A stretch of DNA of 64,000 bases from Castellaniella denitrificans. Lineage in GTDB: Bacteria; Pseudomonadota; Gammaproteobacteria; Burkholderiales; Burkholderiaceae_B. The notes beneath the pieces are model-generated. The model was given only the letters and a program-made list of their open reading frames with translations. It was not told where the DNA came from and made no database searches. Both the position numbers and the translations under genes were made by a program. Every line of letters starts with the position of its first letter. Position 1 is the stretch's first letter. The stretch is from the NCBI RefSeq assembly GCF_027214045.1, contig NZ_JAPWHE010000010.1:31063-95062 (forward strand), written 5' to 3'. Below, one piece after another: positions 30,550-39,705 of this stretch.

Positions 30550-31827
30550 TCATACCCCAAACAGTTTCTGCGCCTTGCGCACGCCCGCCACCAGGGCGTC
30601 GATGTCGCGCCCGTCGTTGTACAGGGCGAAGGACGCGCGCGCCGTGCCGGGAATGCCGAAATGCGACATCAGGGGCATGGCGCAATGATGGCCGGCGCGG
30701 ATGGCCACGCCGTCGGTGTCCAGGATCGTGCCCAGGTCGTGCGGATGGATGCCGTCCACCAGGAACGACAGGATGCCGGCCTTGTCGGCGGCGGTCCCGA
30801 TCAGGCGCACGCCCGGCAATTCCCGCATGCGCGCGGTCGCCTCGGACAGCAGCGCGGCCTCGTGAGCGGCAATGCGGTCCAGACCGATGGACAGGACGTA
30901 ATCGATGGCGGCGCCCATCGCGACTGCCCCGCCGATGTTCGGCGTGCCCGCCTCGAAGCGCTGCGGGCCGGAGGCCCAGGTGCTGCCCTCGAAGCTGACC
31001 GTACGGATCATGTCGCCGCCGCCCTGCCAGGGCGGCAGGTCGGCCAGGATCGAACCGCGCACGTAGAGCGCGCCGATGCCGGTGGGGCCGTAGAGCTTGT
31101 GGCCGGAAAAAGCATAGAAATCGCAATCCAGCGCCTGCACATCGACAGGGGCGTGCGCCACGGCCTGGGCACCGTCGATCAAGGCCAGGGCGCCGGCCTC
31201 GTGGGCCAGGCGCACCAGTTCGGCCACGGGATTGACCGTACCCAGGGCGTTGGACACATGGGCGACCCCCACCAGCCGCGTGCGCGGATTCAGTTGGGCG
31301 CGGAAGTCGTCCAGGTCCAGCTCGCCGGTGTCGGTGATGCGCGCGTGACGCAGCACGGCGCCCGTGCGCTCGCACAGCAGTTGCCAGGGCACGATATTGG
31401 AATGATGCTCCATGCCCGTGACCAGGATCTCGTCGCCGGCGCGCAGCGACTGGCCCCAGGACTGGGCCACCAGATTGATGGACGCGGTGGTGCCGGCCGT
31501 CAGGACGATCTCCTGACTGTCCGGCGCGTTCAACAACATGCGCACCCGGTCCCGCGCCTGCTCGTACAGGTCGGTGGCATGCTGGGACAGCCAGTGCACG
31601 CCGCGGTGGATATTGGCGTTGGACTGTTCGTAGAACGCCTCCAGCGCCTGGATGACGGCGCGCGGTTTCTGGGTCGTGGCGCCGTTGTCCAGATAGGCCA
31701 GGCGGCGCTTGCGCACCGGGCGCGCCAGGATCGGAAAATCGGCCGCCCAGGGCGACGCCAGGCGGTCGTCCCCGGCGGGGCCGTTGGCCAGCCGGACGCT
31801 TTGCTGCGAGGTCAGCGGCGCATTCAT
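30550..31827 (-). CDS. sufS: Cysteine desulfurase SufS
   Basis: This PLP enzyme (425 residues) removes sulfur from cysteine as a persulfide. The PLP Lys lies in FYAFSGHKLYGPTGIGALY. The catalytic Cys is in RAGHHCAMPLMSHFG, the group II (SufS/CsdA) context. The N-terminus carries the YLDNGATTQKP substrate loop typical of the family, and TAGTTASINLVAQSWG binds the cofactor phosphate. The start overlaps the sufD stop (ATGA). It is flanked by the sulfur acceptor SufU. Confidence 0.93.
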   Translation of the reverse strand: MNAPLTSQQSVRLANGPAGDDRLASPWAADFPILARPVRKRRLAYLDNGATTQKPRAVIQALEAFYEQSNANIHRGVHWLSQHATDLYEQARDRVRMLLNAPDSQEIVLTAGTTASINLVAQSWGQSLRAGDEILVTGMEHHSNIVPWQLLCERTGAVLRHARITDTGELDLDDFRAQLNPRTRLVGVAHVSNALGTVNPVAELVRLAHEAGALALIDGAQAVAHAPVDVQALDCDFYAFSGHKLYGPTGIGALYVRGSILADLPPWQGGGDMIRTVSFEGSTWASGPQRFEAGTPNIGGAVAMGAAIDYVLSIGLDRIAAHEAALLSEATARMRELPGVRLIGTAADKAGILSFLVDGIHPHDLGTILDTDGVAIRAGHHCAMPLMSHFGIPGTARASFALYNDGRDIDALVAGVRKAQKLFGV

Positions 31828-33161
31828 GCGGCTTCCTCCAGGGCGGCGCCGCCCGGCAGCAGGGCGCGCACGGCGCGCTCCACCCGCCGGCGCAGCGGGT
31901 CGGATTCAATGCGCGCAACGCTGGCGGCGGCGAAGGCGTAGATCAGGATGTCGCGCGCGTGGGCCTCGTCCAGGCCGCGCGAGCGCAGGTAGAACAGGCT
32001 GTCCTCGTCGATCTGACCAACGGTGGCGCCGTGGGCGCATTTCACGTCGTCGGCATAGATTTCCAGTTCGGGACGGGCGTCGGACTTGGCCAGACGCGAC
32101 AGCAGCAGGCTGTCGTTGCGCTGGATGGCGTCGGTACCGTCGGCGCCGGGCGCCACCAGGATGCGGCCGCTGAAGACACCGTGCGAAGCGTCGGCCATGA
32201 TGCCGCGATACGACTCGTGGCTGACGCAGCGCGGCTTTTCGTGGCCGATCAGGGTGTGGTGGTCGACATGGCGGCGCTGGTCGACGTAGTACAGGCCATT
32301 CAGCAGGGTCTCGCAGCGCTCGTCGGCGAAATGCGTGGCGATGTCGTGGCGCGCCAGCCGCGCGCCCAGGGACACCGAATGCGAGACGAAGGTCGAGCCG
32401 CGCCCCTGGGTGGCGTCGATCTCGCCCAGGTGCCAGGCCTGTGCGGATTCCTGCTGCAGCTTCAGGTGCGTGACGCGCGCGTCGCGGTCCAGTCGCAGGC
32501 GCGTGGCCGCATGGCGGAAATTGGCCGCCTCCGGGGCGCCCACGTAATGTTCCACCACCGTGGCCTGGGAACCGGCCTCGGCCTGGATCAGATGCCGCAG
32601 GAAGTGCGCCGCGCGCGGCGAGGCCGCCGCGCAGACCAGATGAATGGGCTGTTCGACCGCGACGCCCTGCGCCAGCCGGATCCAGGCGCCGTCGCTGGCC
32701 AGCGCCAGGTTCAGCGCGCTGGTGCTGTGGCCTTCGGCCGCATCGCCGTAGGCGGCGCGGAGGACTTCCGCGTGATCGGACCAGGCCTGCGACAACGGCA
32801 GGACCGTGGCACCGGCCGGGAGCGCGCCGATGTCGGACAGGGCGGCGTCGAAGGCGCCGTCGACGAACACCAGCCAATGACCCGGCGCGCCGGCTTTCAG
32901 CGCGGCGATCTGTTCGGCGACCGGTTGCGCGTCGCCGTCGTCGAAGACGGCGGCGGCCAGCGGCGCCAGCGAGGTATGGCGCCAGGCCTCGATGCGGGGG
33001 GTGGGCCAGCCTTCGCTCATGAAGCGGTCCAGGGCCCGGCGGCGGACGTCCGCCAGCCAGGTCACCCCGGCACCGGGCAGGCTCCCGGCGCGCCGGCCGA
33101 ACACGTCGGCCCAGACTTGCAGGCCGGCATCCGCCGGACTGGCCAGATGCTGTCCGCTCAT
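31824..33161 (-). CDS. sufD: Fe-S cluster assembly protein SufD
   Basis: SufD is a right-handed beta-helix paralogue of SufB that forms the SufBC2D scaffold. The family signature appears near the C-terminus: [20 protein letters not shown], with the conserved Cys-His site. [20 protein letters not shown] and [16 protein letters not shown] are typical of the beta-helix. Residues 1-150 ([20 protein letters not shown]) form the helical N-domain. At 445 residues the length is normal. The ends overlap sufC and sufS by 4 bases each. Confidence 0.93.
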   Translation of the reverse strand: MSGQHLASPADAGLQVWADVFGRRAGSLPGAGVTWLADVRRRALDRFMSEGWPTPRIEAWRHTSLAPLAAAVFDDGDAQPVAEQIAALKAGAPGHWLVFVDGAFDAALSDIGALPAGATVLPLSQAWSDHAEVLRAAYGDAAEGHSTSALNLALASDGAWIRLAQGVAVEQPIHLVCAAASPRAAHFLRHLIQAEAGSQATVVEHYVGAPEAANFRHAATRLRLDRDARVTHLKLQQESAQAWHLGEIDATQGRGSTFVSHSVSLGARLARHDIATHFADERCETLLNGLYYVDQRRHVDHHTLIGHEKPRCVSHESYRGIMADASHGVFSGRILVAPGADGTDAIQRNDSLLLSRLAKSDARPELEIYADDVKCAHGATVGQIDEDSLFYLRSRGLDEAHARDILIYAFAAASVARIESDPLRRRVERAVRALLPGGAALEEAA

Positions 33162-33940
33162 GCCGCAGCCCCCCGGGCGGCGGGCTTGGCGGCGGGCGCG
33201 GCGCCCTCGATCCAGCCATAGCCCTTTTCTTCCAGTTCCAGGGCCAGTTCACGGCCGCCCGAGCGCACGATCCGGCCCTGGGCCAGCACGTGCACGTAGT
33301 CGGGCACGATGTAGTCCAGCAGGCGCTGGTAGTGCGTGATGACGATCATGGAACGGTCGGGCGAACGCAGGCGGTTGACGCCGTCGGCCACCGTCTTCAG
33401 GGCGTCGATGTCCAGGCCCGAGTCGGTCTCGTCCAGGATGGCCAGCTTGGGTTCCAGCAACGCCATCTGCAGGACTTCGTTGCGCTTTTTCTCGCCGCCG
33501 GAAAAACCCTCGTTGACCGAGCGGTAGAGGAATTCGTCGCGCATGCCCACGAGTTTCATCTCGGCCTTGGCCTTTTTCACGAAATCCATGGCGTCCAGTT
33601 CCGGCAGGCCGCGTTCGCGGCGCATGGCGTTGACGGCGGCGCGCATGAAGTAGGCATTGGAGACGCCCGGGATCTCGATCGGGTACTGGAAGGCCAGGAA
33701 GATGCCGGCGCGGGCGCGTTCCTCGACGCTCAGTTCCAGCAGGTCGCGGCCTTCGAATTCGATGCTGCCGGACGTGACGGTGTAGGCCTCGCGGCCGGTC
33801 AGCACCTGGGACAGCGTGCTCTTGCCGGCCCCATTGGGCCCCATGATGGCGTGGATCTCGCCCGGCTTGATGTCCAGGCTCAGACCCTTGAGGATTTCCT
33901 TGTCCTCGATCGAGGCGTGCAGATTGTCGATTTTCAGCAT
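33158..33940 (-). CDS. sufC: SufC ATPase of the SUF complex
   Basis: This is an ABC-type ATPase of 260 residues: Walker [11 protein letters not shown]-loop in [14 protein letters not shown], signature [13 protein letters not shown], Walker [13 protein letters not shown] and H-loop THYQRLL. The DETDSGLD form, with a conserved Asp-Ser after the Walker B, is diagnostic of SufC. It binds SufB and SufD and powers conformational change during cluster building. The start at 33940 (MLKIDNL) is 11 bases from the sufB stop, with GGAGCC upstream; the frame extends further up through sufB but that part is not coding. Confidence 0.95.
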   Translation of the reverse strand: MLKIDNLHASIEDKEILKGLSLDIKPGEIHAIMGPNGAGKSTLSQVLTGREAYTVTSGSIEFEGRDLLELSVEERARAGIFLAFQYPIEIPGVSNAYFMRAAVNAMRRERGLPELDAMDFVKKAKAEMKLVGMRDEFLYRSVNEGFSGGEKKRNEVLQMALLEPKLAILDETDSGLDIDALKTVADGVNRLRSPDRSMIVITHYQRLLDYIVPDYVHVLAQGRIVRSGGRELALELEEKGYGWIEGAAPAAKPAARGAAA

Positions 33941-33951
33941 GAGAGGGCTCC

Positions 33952-35396
<1,445 letters not shown>

Positions 35397-35400
<4 letters not shown>

Positions 35401-35909
35401 TTGGACAGACTCCAGTTCGTGATATTCGGGATGGCCCGGCGCGAGCCGGGCTTGGGCGCGGGCACCAGGACGGAAGACGCGGGCGCGGCCGGCGCGCCGG
35501 GGCTCTCGCCGTCGAGCATGTCGGCCACGGTGACGGATTCCAGCGTGCGGCGCACGATGCGGTTGATGCGCTGCCAATGGGAGCGGATGTGGCAAGCGCC
35601 TTCGACACTGCAGGCGCCCGGAAGCGCCGTGCATTCGGTCAGGCCGAAGGGCTGCTCTTCGAGGGCGTCGATGATCTCGGCCACGTTGATCCGGTCGGCG
35701 TCGCGGCCCAGCCGGTAGCCGCCGTGGGCGCCCCGGGTGCTGGCGACGAGGTCGCGCTGGGCGAGCAGTTTCAGGACCTTGCTGACGACGGGCTGGCCCA
35801 GACCCAGATCGCCCGCCAGTTCGGCCGCGCTGCAGACGTGCGTCGGACGGGAGGCCATGTGCGTGAGCACGAGGATTCCGTAATCGACGATCTTGCTGAT
35901 CCGCAGCAT
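35397..35909 (-). CDS. Rrf2-family Fe-S regulator of the suf operon (IscR/SufR-like)
   Basis: Residues 1-75 are an Rrf2 winged helix-turn-helix: [40 protein letters not shown] and [13 protein letters not shown]. Three Cys lie in a cluster-binding loop, [17 protein letters not shown], spaced like the three Cys of IscR. The C-terminal 40 residues are Pro/Ala-rich and longer than usual. It probably senses Fe-S supply and represses its own operon, since a palindrome sits in the promoter directly upstream. The length is 170 residues. Confidence 0.85.
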
Positions 35910-35941
35910 CGGCTGTTCCAGGGTCGGGCGTTGAAAACCAA

Positions 35942-35971
35942 ATAGTACCTCTTTGGTACGATATAGGTCAA
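35942..35971 (-). promoter_or_regulatory. suf operon promoter with palindromic operator
   Basis: On the minus strand a -35 TTGACC (35966-35971) and a -10 TACTAT (35942-35947) are 18 bases apart. Between and over them lies GTACC-N5-GGTAC (35945-35959), with flanking ATA/TAT. An Rrf2 dimer bound there would cover the -10 and block polymerase. The -35 overlaps the last codon and stop of the ABC exporter gene. Confidence 0.7.
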
Positions 35972-37761
35972 ACCCCAATATCCCGTTCGGGCCTGGATTG
36001 TTGCAAATGCCACATGCGGGCGTAACGACCGTCCAGCGCCAGGAGCGACTCGTGGGTGCCCTGTTCCACCACGCGCCCCGCGTCCATGACCAGGATGTGA
36101 TCGGCATGGACGATGGTCGACAGACGGTGCGCGATGATGAGTGTCGTGCGGCCCTGGGCGATGCGCTCCAGTTGCGACTGGATGGCGCGTTCGGTGCGCG
36201 TGTCCAGGGCGCTGGTCGCCTCGTCGAAAACCAGGATCGGGGGGGACTTGAGCAGCGCCCGGGCGATCGCGACGCGCTGCTTTTCCCCGCCCGACAGTTT
36301 CAATCCGCGTTCGCCGACCGGCGTCTCGTAGCCCTGGGGCAGCGACGCGATGAAATCGTGGATGTGGGCGGCCCGCGCCGCCTGCTCGACGTCTTCTTGT
36401 GTAGCGTCGGGACGGCCATAGGCGATGTTGTAGCCGATGGTGTCGTTGAACAGTACGGTATCCTGAGGCACGATGCCGATATGGGCACGCAGGCTGGCCT
36501 GTGTGTACTCGCGGATATCGCGGCCATTCACCCGCACGCTGCCCGCCGTGGGATCGTAGAAACGGAACAACAGGCGCGACAAGGTCGACTTCCCGGCGCC
36601 GGAGGCGCCGACCACCGCCAACGAGCCGCCCGCCGGCACGCTGAAGCCGACCCCATGCAGGATCTGGCGGTCCGGCTGGTAGGCGAAATCCACAGCCTCG
36701 AAGGCCAGGCTGGCCCGGTCCGTCCGCAATTCGACGGCGTCGGGGCGGTCGGCCACTTCCTGGCGGTTGCCCAGCAGGTCGAACATGCGTTCCATGTCGG
36801 CCAGGGCGTGCTTGATCTCCCGATAGACGAAGCCCAGGAAATTCAGCGGCGCGTACAACTGGGTCAGGTAGGCCGACACCAGCACCACGTCGCCCACGGT
36901 CATATGCCCCTGCACCACCCCGCGCGCCGACTGCCACAGGAGCGCGGTCATCCCCAGCGTGATGATGACGCCCTGCCCCATGTTCAACAGGTTCAGCGAC
37001 ACCTGGTTGCGCACGGCCGAGTCCACCCAGCGCGCCATGTCGGCGTCGTAGCGGTGACTTTCGTAATCCTCGTTGCCGAAATACTTGACGGTCTCGTAGT
37101 TCAGCAGCGCATCGACCGCCCGGCCGTTGGCCTGGCTGTCCAGGGTGTTCATGGTGCGACGGTAGGCCATGCGTCGCTCCGTGACCTTCAGCGTGAACAG
37201 GACGTAGGCCGCGATGGTGCCCAGCGTCAGCGCGGCGAAGATCCAGTCGTAGCGCCACAGCAGCACGCCCGTGACCATGGCGATCTCCAGCAGCGTGGGT
37301 GCGATGTTGAAGACCGTGAAATTGAGCAGGAAGCCGATACCCTTGGTGCCGCGTTCGATGTCTCGCGTCAAGCCGCCGGTGCGCCGGCCCATGTGGAAAC
37401 GCAAGGACAGCGACAGCAGATGGCGGAAGACCTGGCTGGCGACCCGCTGGATGGCACCCTGGGTCACGCGGGCGAACAGGGCGTCACGCAGTTCGCCGAA
37501 TACCGAGGTGGCCAGGCGCGACAGCCCGTAGCCAAGCAGGGCCGCCAGCGGCACGGCCATCAGCGTCGGCGCCACGCCCAGCGCATCGACAATATCCTTC
37601 AGCCAGACCGGCGTGGCGACGTTGGCGACCTTGGCCGCGACCAGACAGGCGAAGGCCAGTGCGACCCGGCCGCGAAAAGCCCAGACGTACGGCCACAGGG
37701 TCTTCAGGGTCAGCCAGTCGTCGCGCCGCTCGGGCGCGGGACCGGTATGGGAAAAGCGCAT
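35968..37761 (-). CDS. Atm1-type ABC exporter (half-transporter)
   Basis: The 597-residue protein has six membrane helices (about 30-340) and a nucleotide-binding domain with Walker A GASGAGKST, Q-loop IGIVPQDTVLF, signature LSGGEKQRVAIARALL and Walker B ILVFDEATSALD. The FRHLLSLSLRFHMGRRTGGL and NYETVKYFGNEDYE segments are features of the Atm1/HMT1 group, which export glutathione-linked or persulfide compounds. Its place next to the suf operon agrees with a role in sulfur or metal homeostasis. The last codons overlap the suf promoter. Confidence 0.87.
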   Translation of the reverse strand: MRFSHTGPAPERRDDWLTLKTLWPYVWAFRGRVALAFACLVAAKVANVATPVWLKDIVDALGVAPTLMAVPLAALLGYGLSRLATSVFGELRDALFARVTQGAIQRVASQVFRHLLSLSLRFHMGRRTGGLTRDIERGTKGIGFLLNFTVFNIAPTLLEIAMVTGVLLWRYDWIFAALTLGTIAAYVLFTLKVTERRMAYRRTMNTLDSQANGRAVDALLNYETVKYFGNEDYESHRYDADMARWVDSAVRNQVSLNLLNMGQGVIITLGMTALLWQSARGVVQGHMTVGDVVLVSAYLTQLYAPLNFLGFVYREIKHALADMERMFDLLGNRQEVADRPDAVELRTDRASLAFEAVDFAYQPDRQILHGVGFSVPAGGSLAVVGASGAGKSTLSRLLFRFYDPTAGSVRVNGRDIREYTQASLRAHIGIVPQDTVLFNDTIGYNIAYGRPDATQEDVEQAARAAHIHDFIASLPQGYETPVGERGLKLSGGEKQRVAIARALLKSPPILVFDEATSALDTRTERAIQSQLERIAQGRTTLIIAHRLSTIVHADHILVMDAGRVVEQGTHESLLALDGRYARMWHLQQSRPERDIGV

Positions 37762-37894
37762 GGAAATATCCGGAAATCAGGCGAATGGCGGATGGCGGGG
37801 TGCGCGAGGGCGGGACCGCATACAATAATGTCATCCCTGGGGAACGCGCCGCCCGACCCACGCGTTCCGAGACCCGGTGAACGGGAAAGATTGT

Positions 37895-38422
37895 ATGACT
37901 GTTTCGGTTTTCGATTTCGAGGCGGAGCTGGGTGCCTGCGCGGCCGGCGATCGCGCCGCCTTCCTGGCGCTGTATCGCCAGGAATCCCCCGCCATGCGCG
38001 CCCTGGCGCTGGCCATGCTGGACGACCCAGACGCGGCCGACACCGTGCTGCACGAAACCTTCGTCCTGATCTGGCGCAATGCGGCCGGCTACAGCCCAGC
38101 CATCGGCACGGCGCGCGCCTGGATCTACAGCATCCTGCGTTACCGTGCCTCCGCTCACGCGCGGCAGATGCGCGCCGAAGGCCGCCACCCGGCGGAGAAC
38201 ACCCCCCTGCCCCGTCTGGACCTGCCGCCCGACGCGCCTGCGGGCACGGTGGCCGGCGCCCTGGCTTCCCTGCCCGGCCCGCAACTCGATGCCCTGCTGC
38301 AGGCCTATCTGCACGGCGGCGATCCGGCCCGCATCGCGGCCCGCCTGGATCGCTCCGAGCCCGACATCGAGGCTTCCCTGGACGCCGCCCTGACACACAT
38401 CGACGCGGCGGTGCGCGCATGA
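37895..38422 (+). CDS. ECF-type sigma factor
   Basis: The ATG at 37895 has GGGAAAG upstream; a GTG at 37877 is an alternative. The 175-residue product has sigma region 2: YRQESPAMRALALAMLDDPD, then VLHETFVLIWRNAAGYSPAI, with ARAWIYSILRYRA as the region 2.3-2.4 helix. Region 4 is poor: SLPGPQLDALLQAYLHGG fits the first helix, but the recognition helix is weakly conserved. It resembles SigK-type ECF sigmas. The next gene encodes an anti-sigma-like membrane protein with a 4-base overlap. Confidence 0.75.
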   Translation: MTVSVFDFEAELGACAAGDRAAFLALYRQESPAMRALALAMLDDPDAADTVLHETFVLIWRNAAGYSPAIGTARAWIYSILRYRASAHARQMRAEGRHPAENTPLPRLDLPPDAPAGTVAGALASLPGPQLDALLQAYLHGGDPARIAARLDRSEPDIEASLDAALTHIDAAVRA

Positions 38423-38889
38423 AGCCCCTGCGCTCCTACTCCGACGACGAGATCGCCCGTTACGTGCTGGGCTTGGACATGCCCGACCGCGTGGCGGACA
38501 TCCAGTCGCGCCTGGCCCATGACAATGCGGCTGCGGCCCGCGCCTTGAAATGGGAGGCCTATTTCCTGGGGATCGTCGACGCGCTGCCCGCGCAGCCCGT
38601 GCCCGATGCCGTTCTGGAGCGCATCCGCCAGAGCCTGGGCATAGAAATGGACGAGCCGCCCGTCATGGGCGAATCCGCGACGGACAGCGCCGCGCAGCGC
38701 CCGACGGCCGTTGACGGGTCCCGTCATCGGCGCGCGCAGCGTGGCGTCCGGCTGCGGCGCGGCCGCGTGGCCGCTGCGCTGGGCATCGCCGTCGTACTCT
38801 GTCTGGTGGCCCTGGCGCTATGGGCCGGCCTGCGCCCGACGCCTGTCGGCACGGTCGTTCAGCAGCCCGTCCACCTGGAAAACCGGTAA
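38419..38889 (+). CDS. Anti-sigma factor, RskA-like membrane protein
   Basis: The start overlaps the sigma gene (ATGA). The N-terminal 80 residues (SYSDDEIARYVLGLDMPDRV, with DIQSRLAHDN) look like an anti-sigma cytoplasmic domain with a helical, zinc-free form. A basic linker (RRAQRGVRLRRGR) is followed by a single membrane span at about 117-137 (AAALGIAVVLCLVALALWAG) and a very short periplasmic tail of about 20 residues. Most RskA proteins have a large periplasmic domain, so this one is truncated in comparison and may be sensed differently. The length is 156 residues. Confidence 0.65.
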   Translation: MKPLRSYSDDEIARYVLGLDMPDRVADIQSRLAHDNAAAARALKWEAYFLGIVDALPAQPVPDAVLERIRQSLGIEMDEPPVMGESATDSAAQRPTAVDGSRHRRAQRGVRLRRGRVAAALGIAVVLCLVALALWAGLRPTPVGTVVQQPVHLENR

Positions 38890-38906
38890 GCAGTCCCGTC
38901 GTCGCC

Positions 38907-38944
38907 CCATGAAAACCCCAGCCGCGTGGCTGGGGTTTTCATGG
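38907..38944. terminator. Bidirectional terminator between anti-sigma and merR genes
   Basis: CCATGAAAACCCCAGCC and GGCTGGGGTTTTCATGG form a perfect 17-bp stem with a GCGT loop. The AAAA/TTTT parts lie inside the stem, so it can end transcription from both convergent genes. Confidence 0.85.
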
Positions 38945-38965
38945 CCATCCGGCATATGGACGGAA

Positions 38966-39388
38966 TCAGAGATCCAGCAGCCCCGCCGCCTGATGGTCCC
39001 GGCGGTTGCCGTCCAGCGCCTGGGCCAAACGGTCCCGCGCGGCCAGGAGGTCGGCGCGCAGGGCCTGGAGTTCGGCGCCGCTCAGGCGCACGGCGGCGTC
39101 CTGATCATGCGGCGCATCGCCGCTGTCGCCCAGGCGGTTGCGCGCCCCGGCGATGGTGAAGCCCTGTTCGTAGAGCAGGTCGCGAATGCGGCGCACGAGC
39201 AGGACTTCATGGTGCTGGTAGTAGCGGCGGTTGCCGCGCCGCTTGACCGGCTTGAGCTGGACGAATTCCTGTTCCCAATAACGCAGGATGTGCGGCTTGA
39301 CCCCGCACAGTTCGGAGACCTCGCCGATGGTGAAATAACGCTTGGCGGGGATCGGCGGCAGCGCGGCCGCTGGCGTGGCGGACGTCAT
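38966..39388 (-). CDS. MerR-family transcriptional regulator downstream of ihfA
   Basis: The 140-residue protein has the MerR winged helix at residues 16-60: [40 protein letters not shown] and a following wing. A coiled coil (about 70-130) ends it. It lacks metal-binding Cys pairs. A MerR gene directly after ihfA is a common beta-proteobacterial arrangement; its targets are not known to me. It overlaps ihfA by 4 bases. Confidence 0.8.
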   Translation of the reverse strand: MTSATPAAALPPIPAKRYFTIGEVSELCGVKPHILRYWEQEFVQLKPVKRRGNRRYYQHHEVLLVRRIRDLLYEQGFTIAGARNRLGDSGDAPHDQDAAVRLSGAELQALRADLLAARDRLAQALDGNRRDHQAAGLLDL

Positions 39389-39696
39389 GCGGCGTCTCCA
39401 TCGGAACCCACGCCGTCCTTGAGCTTCTGGCTGGCATGGAAGGTGACCACCCGGCGCGCGGCGATCGGGATCACCTCGCCGGTCTTGGGATTGCGGCCGG
39501 GCCGAGGCGGCTTGTTGCGCACCTGGAAACTGCCGAAACCCGACAGCTTGACCTCGGTGCCCTGGACCAGGGCGTCGCGAACCTCGGAGAAAAACGTGTC
39601 CACGATGTCCTTGGCTTCGCGCTTGTTCAGGCCCACACGTTCGAACAGCAGTTCGGCGAGGTGGGCTTTGGTGAGCGTCCGATCCGTATTCACCAA
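39385..39696 (-). CDS. ihfA: Integration host factor alpha subunit
   Basis: This is a HU/IHF-fold DNA-bending protein of 103 residues. Diagnostic segments are [40 protein letters not shown] and [20 protein letters not shown]. The GRNPKTG arm carries the Pro that intercalates DNA. The alpha subunit is identified by its place after pheT and by the [13 protein letters not shown] start. It sits 9 bases after pheT. Confidence 0.95.
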   Translation of the reverse strand: MVNTDRTLTKAHLAELLFERVGLNKREAKDIVDTFFSEVRDALVQGTEVKLSGFGSFQVRNKPPRPGRNPKTGEVIPIAARRVVTFHASQKLKDGVGSDGDAA

Positions 39697-39705
39697 CGAT
39701 TTCTC

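Noticed and set aside
35953..38889. A 978-codon plus-strand open frame
   Set aside because: It runs antisense through the Atm1-type exporter gene and the ECF sigma region. Only its last 156 codons (from 38419) are the real anti-sigma gene; the rest is a high-GC shadow.
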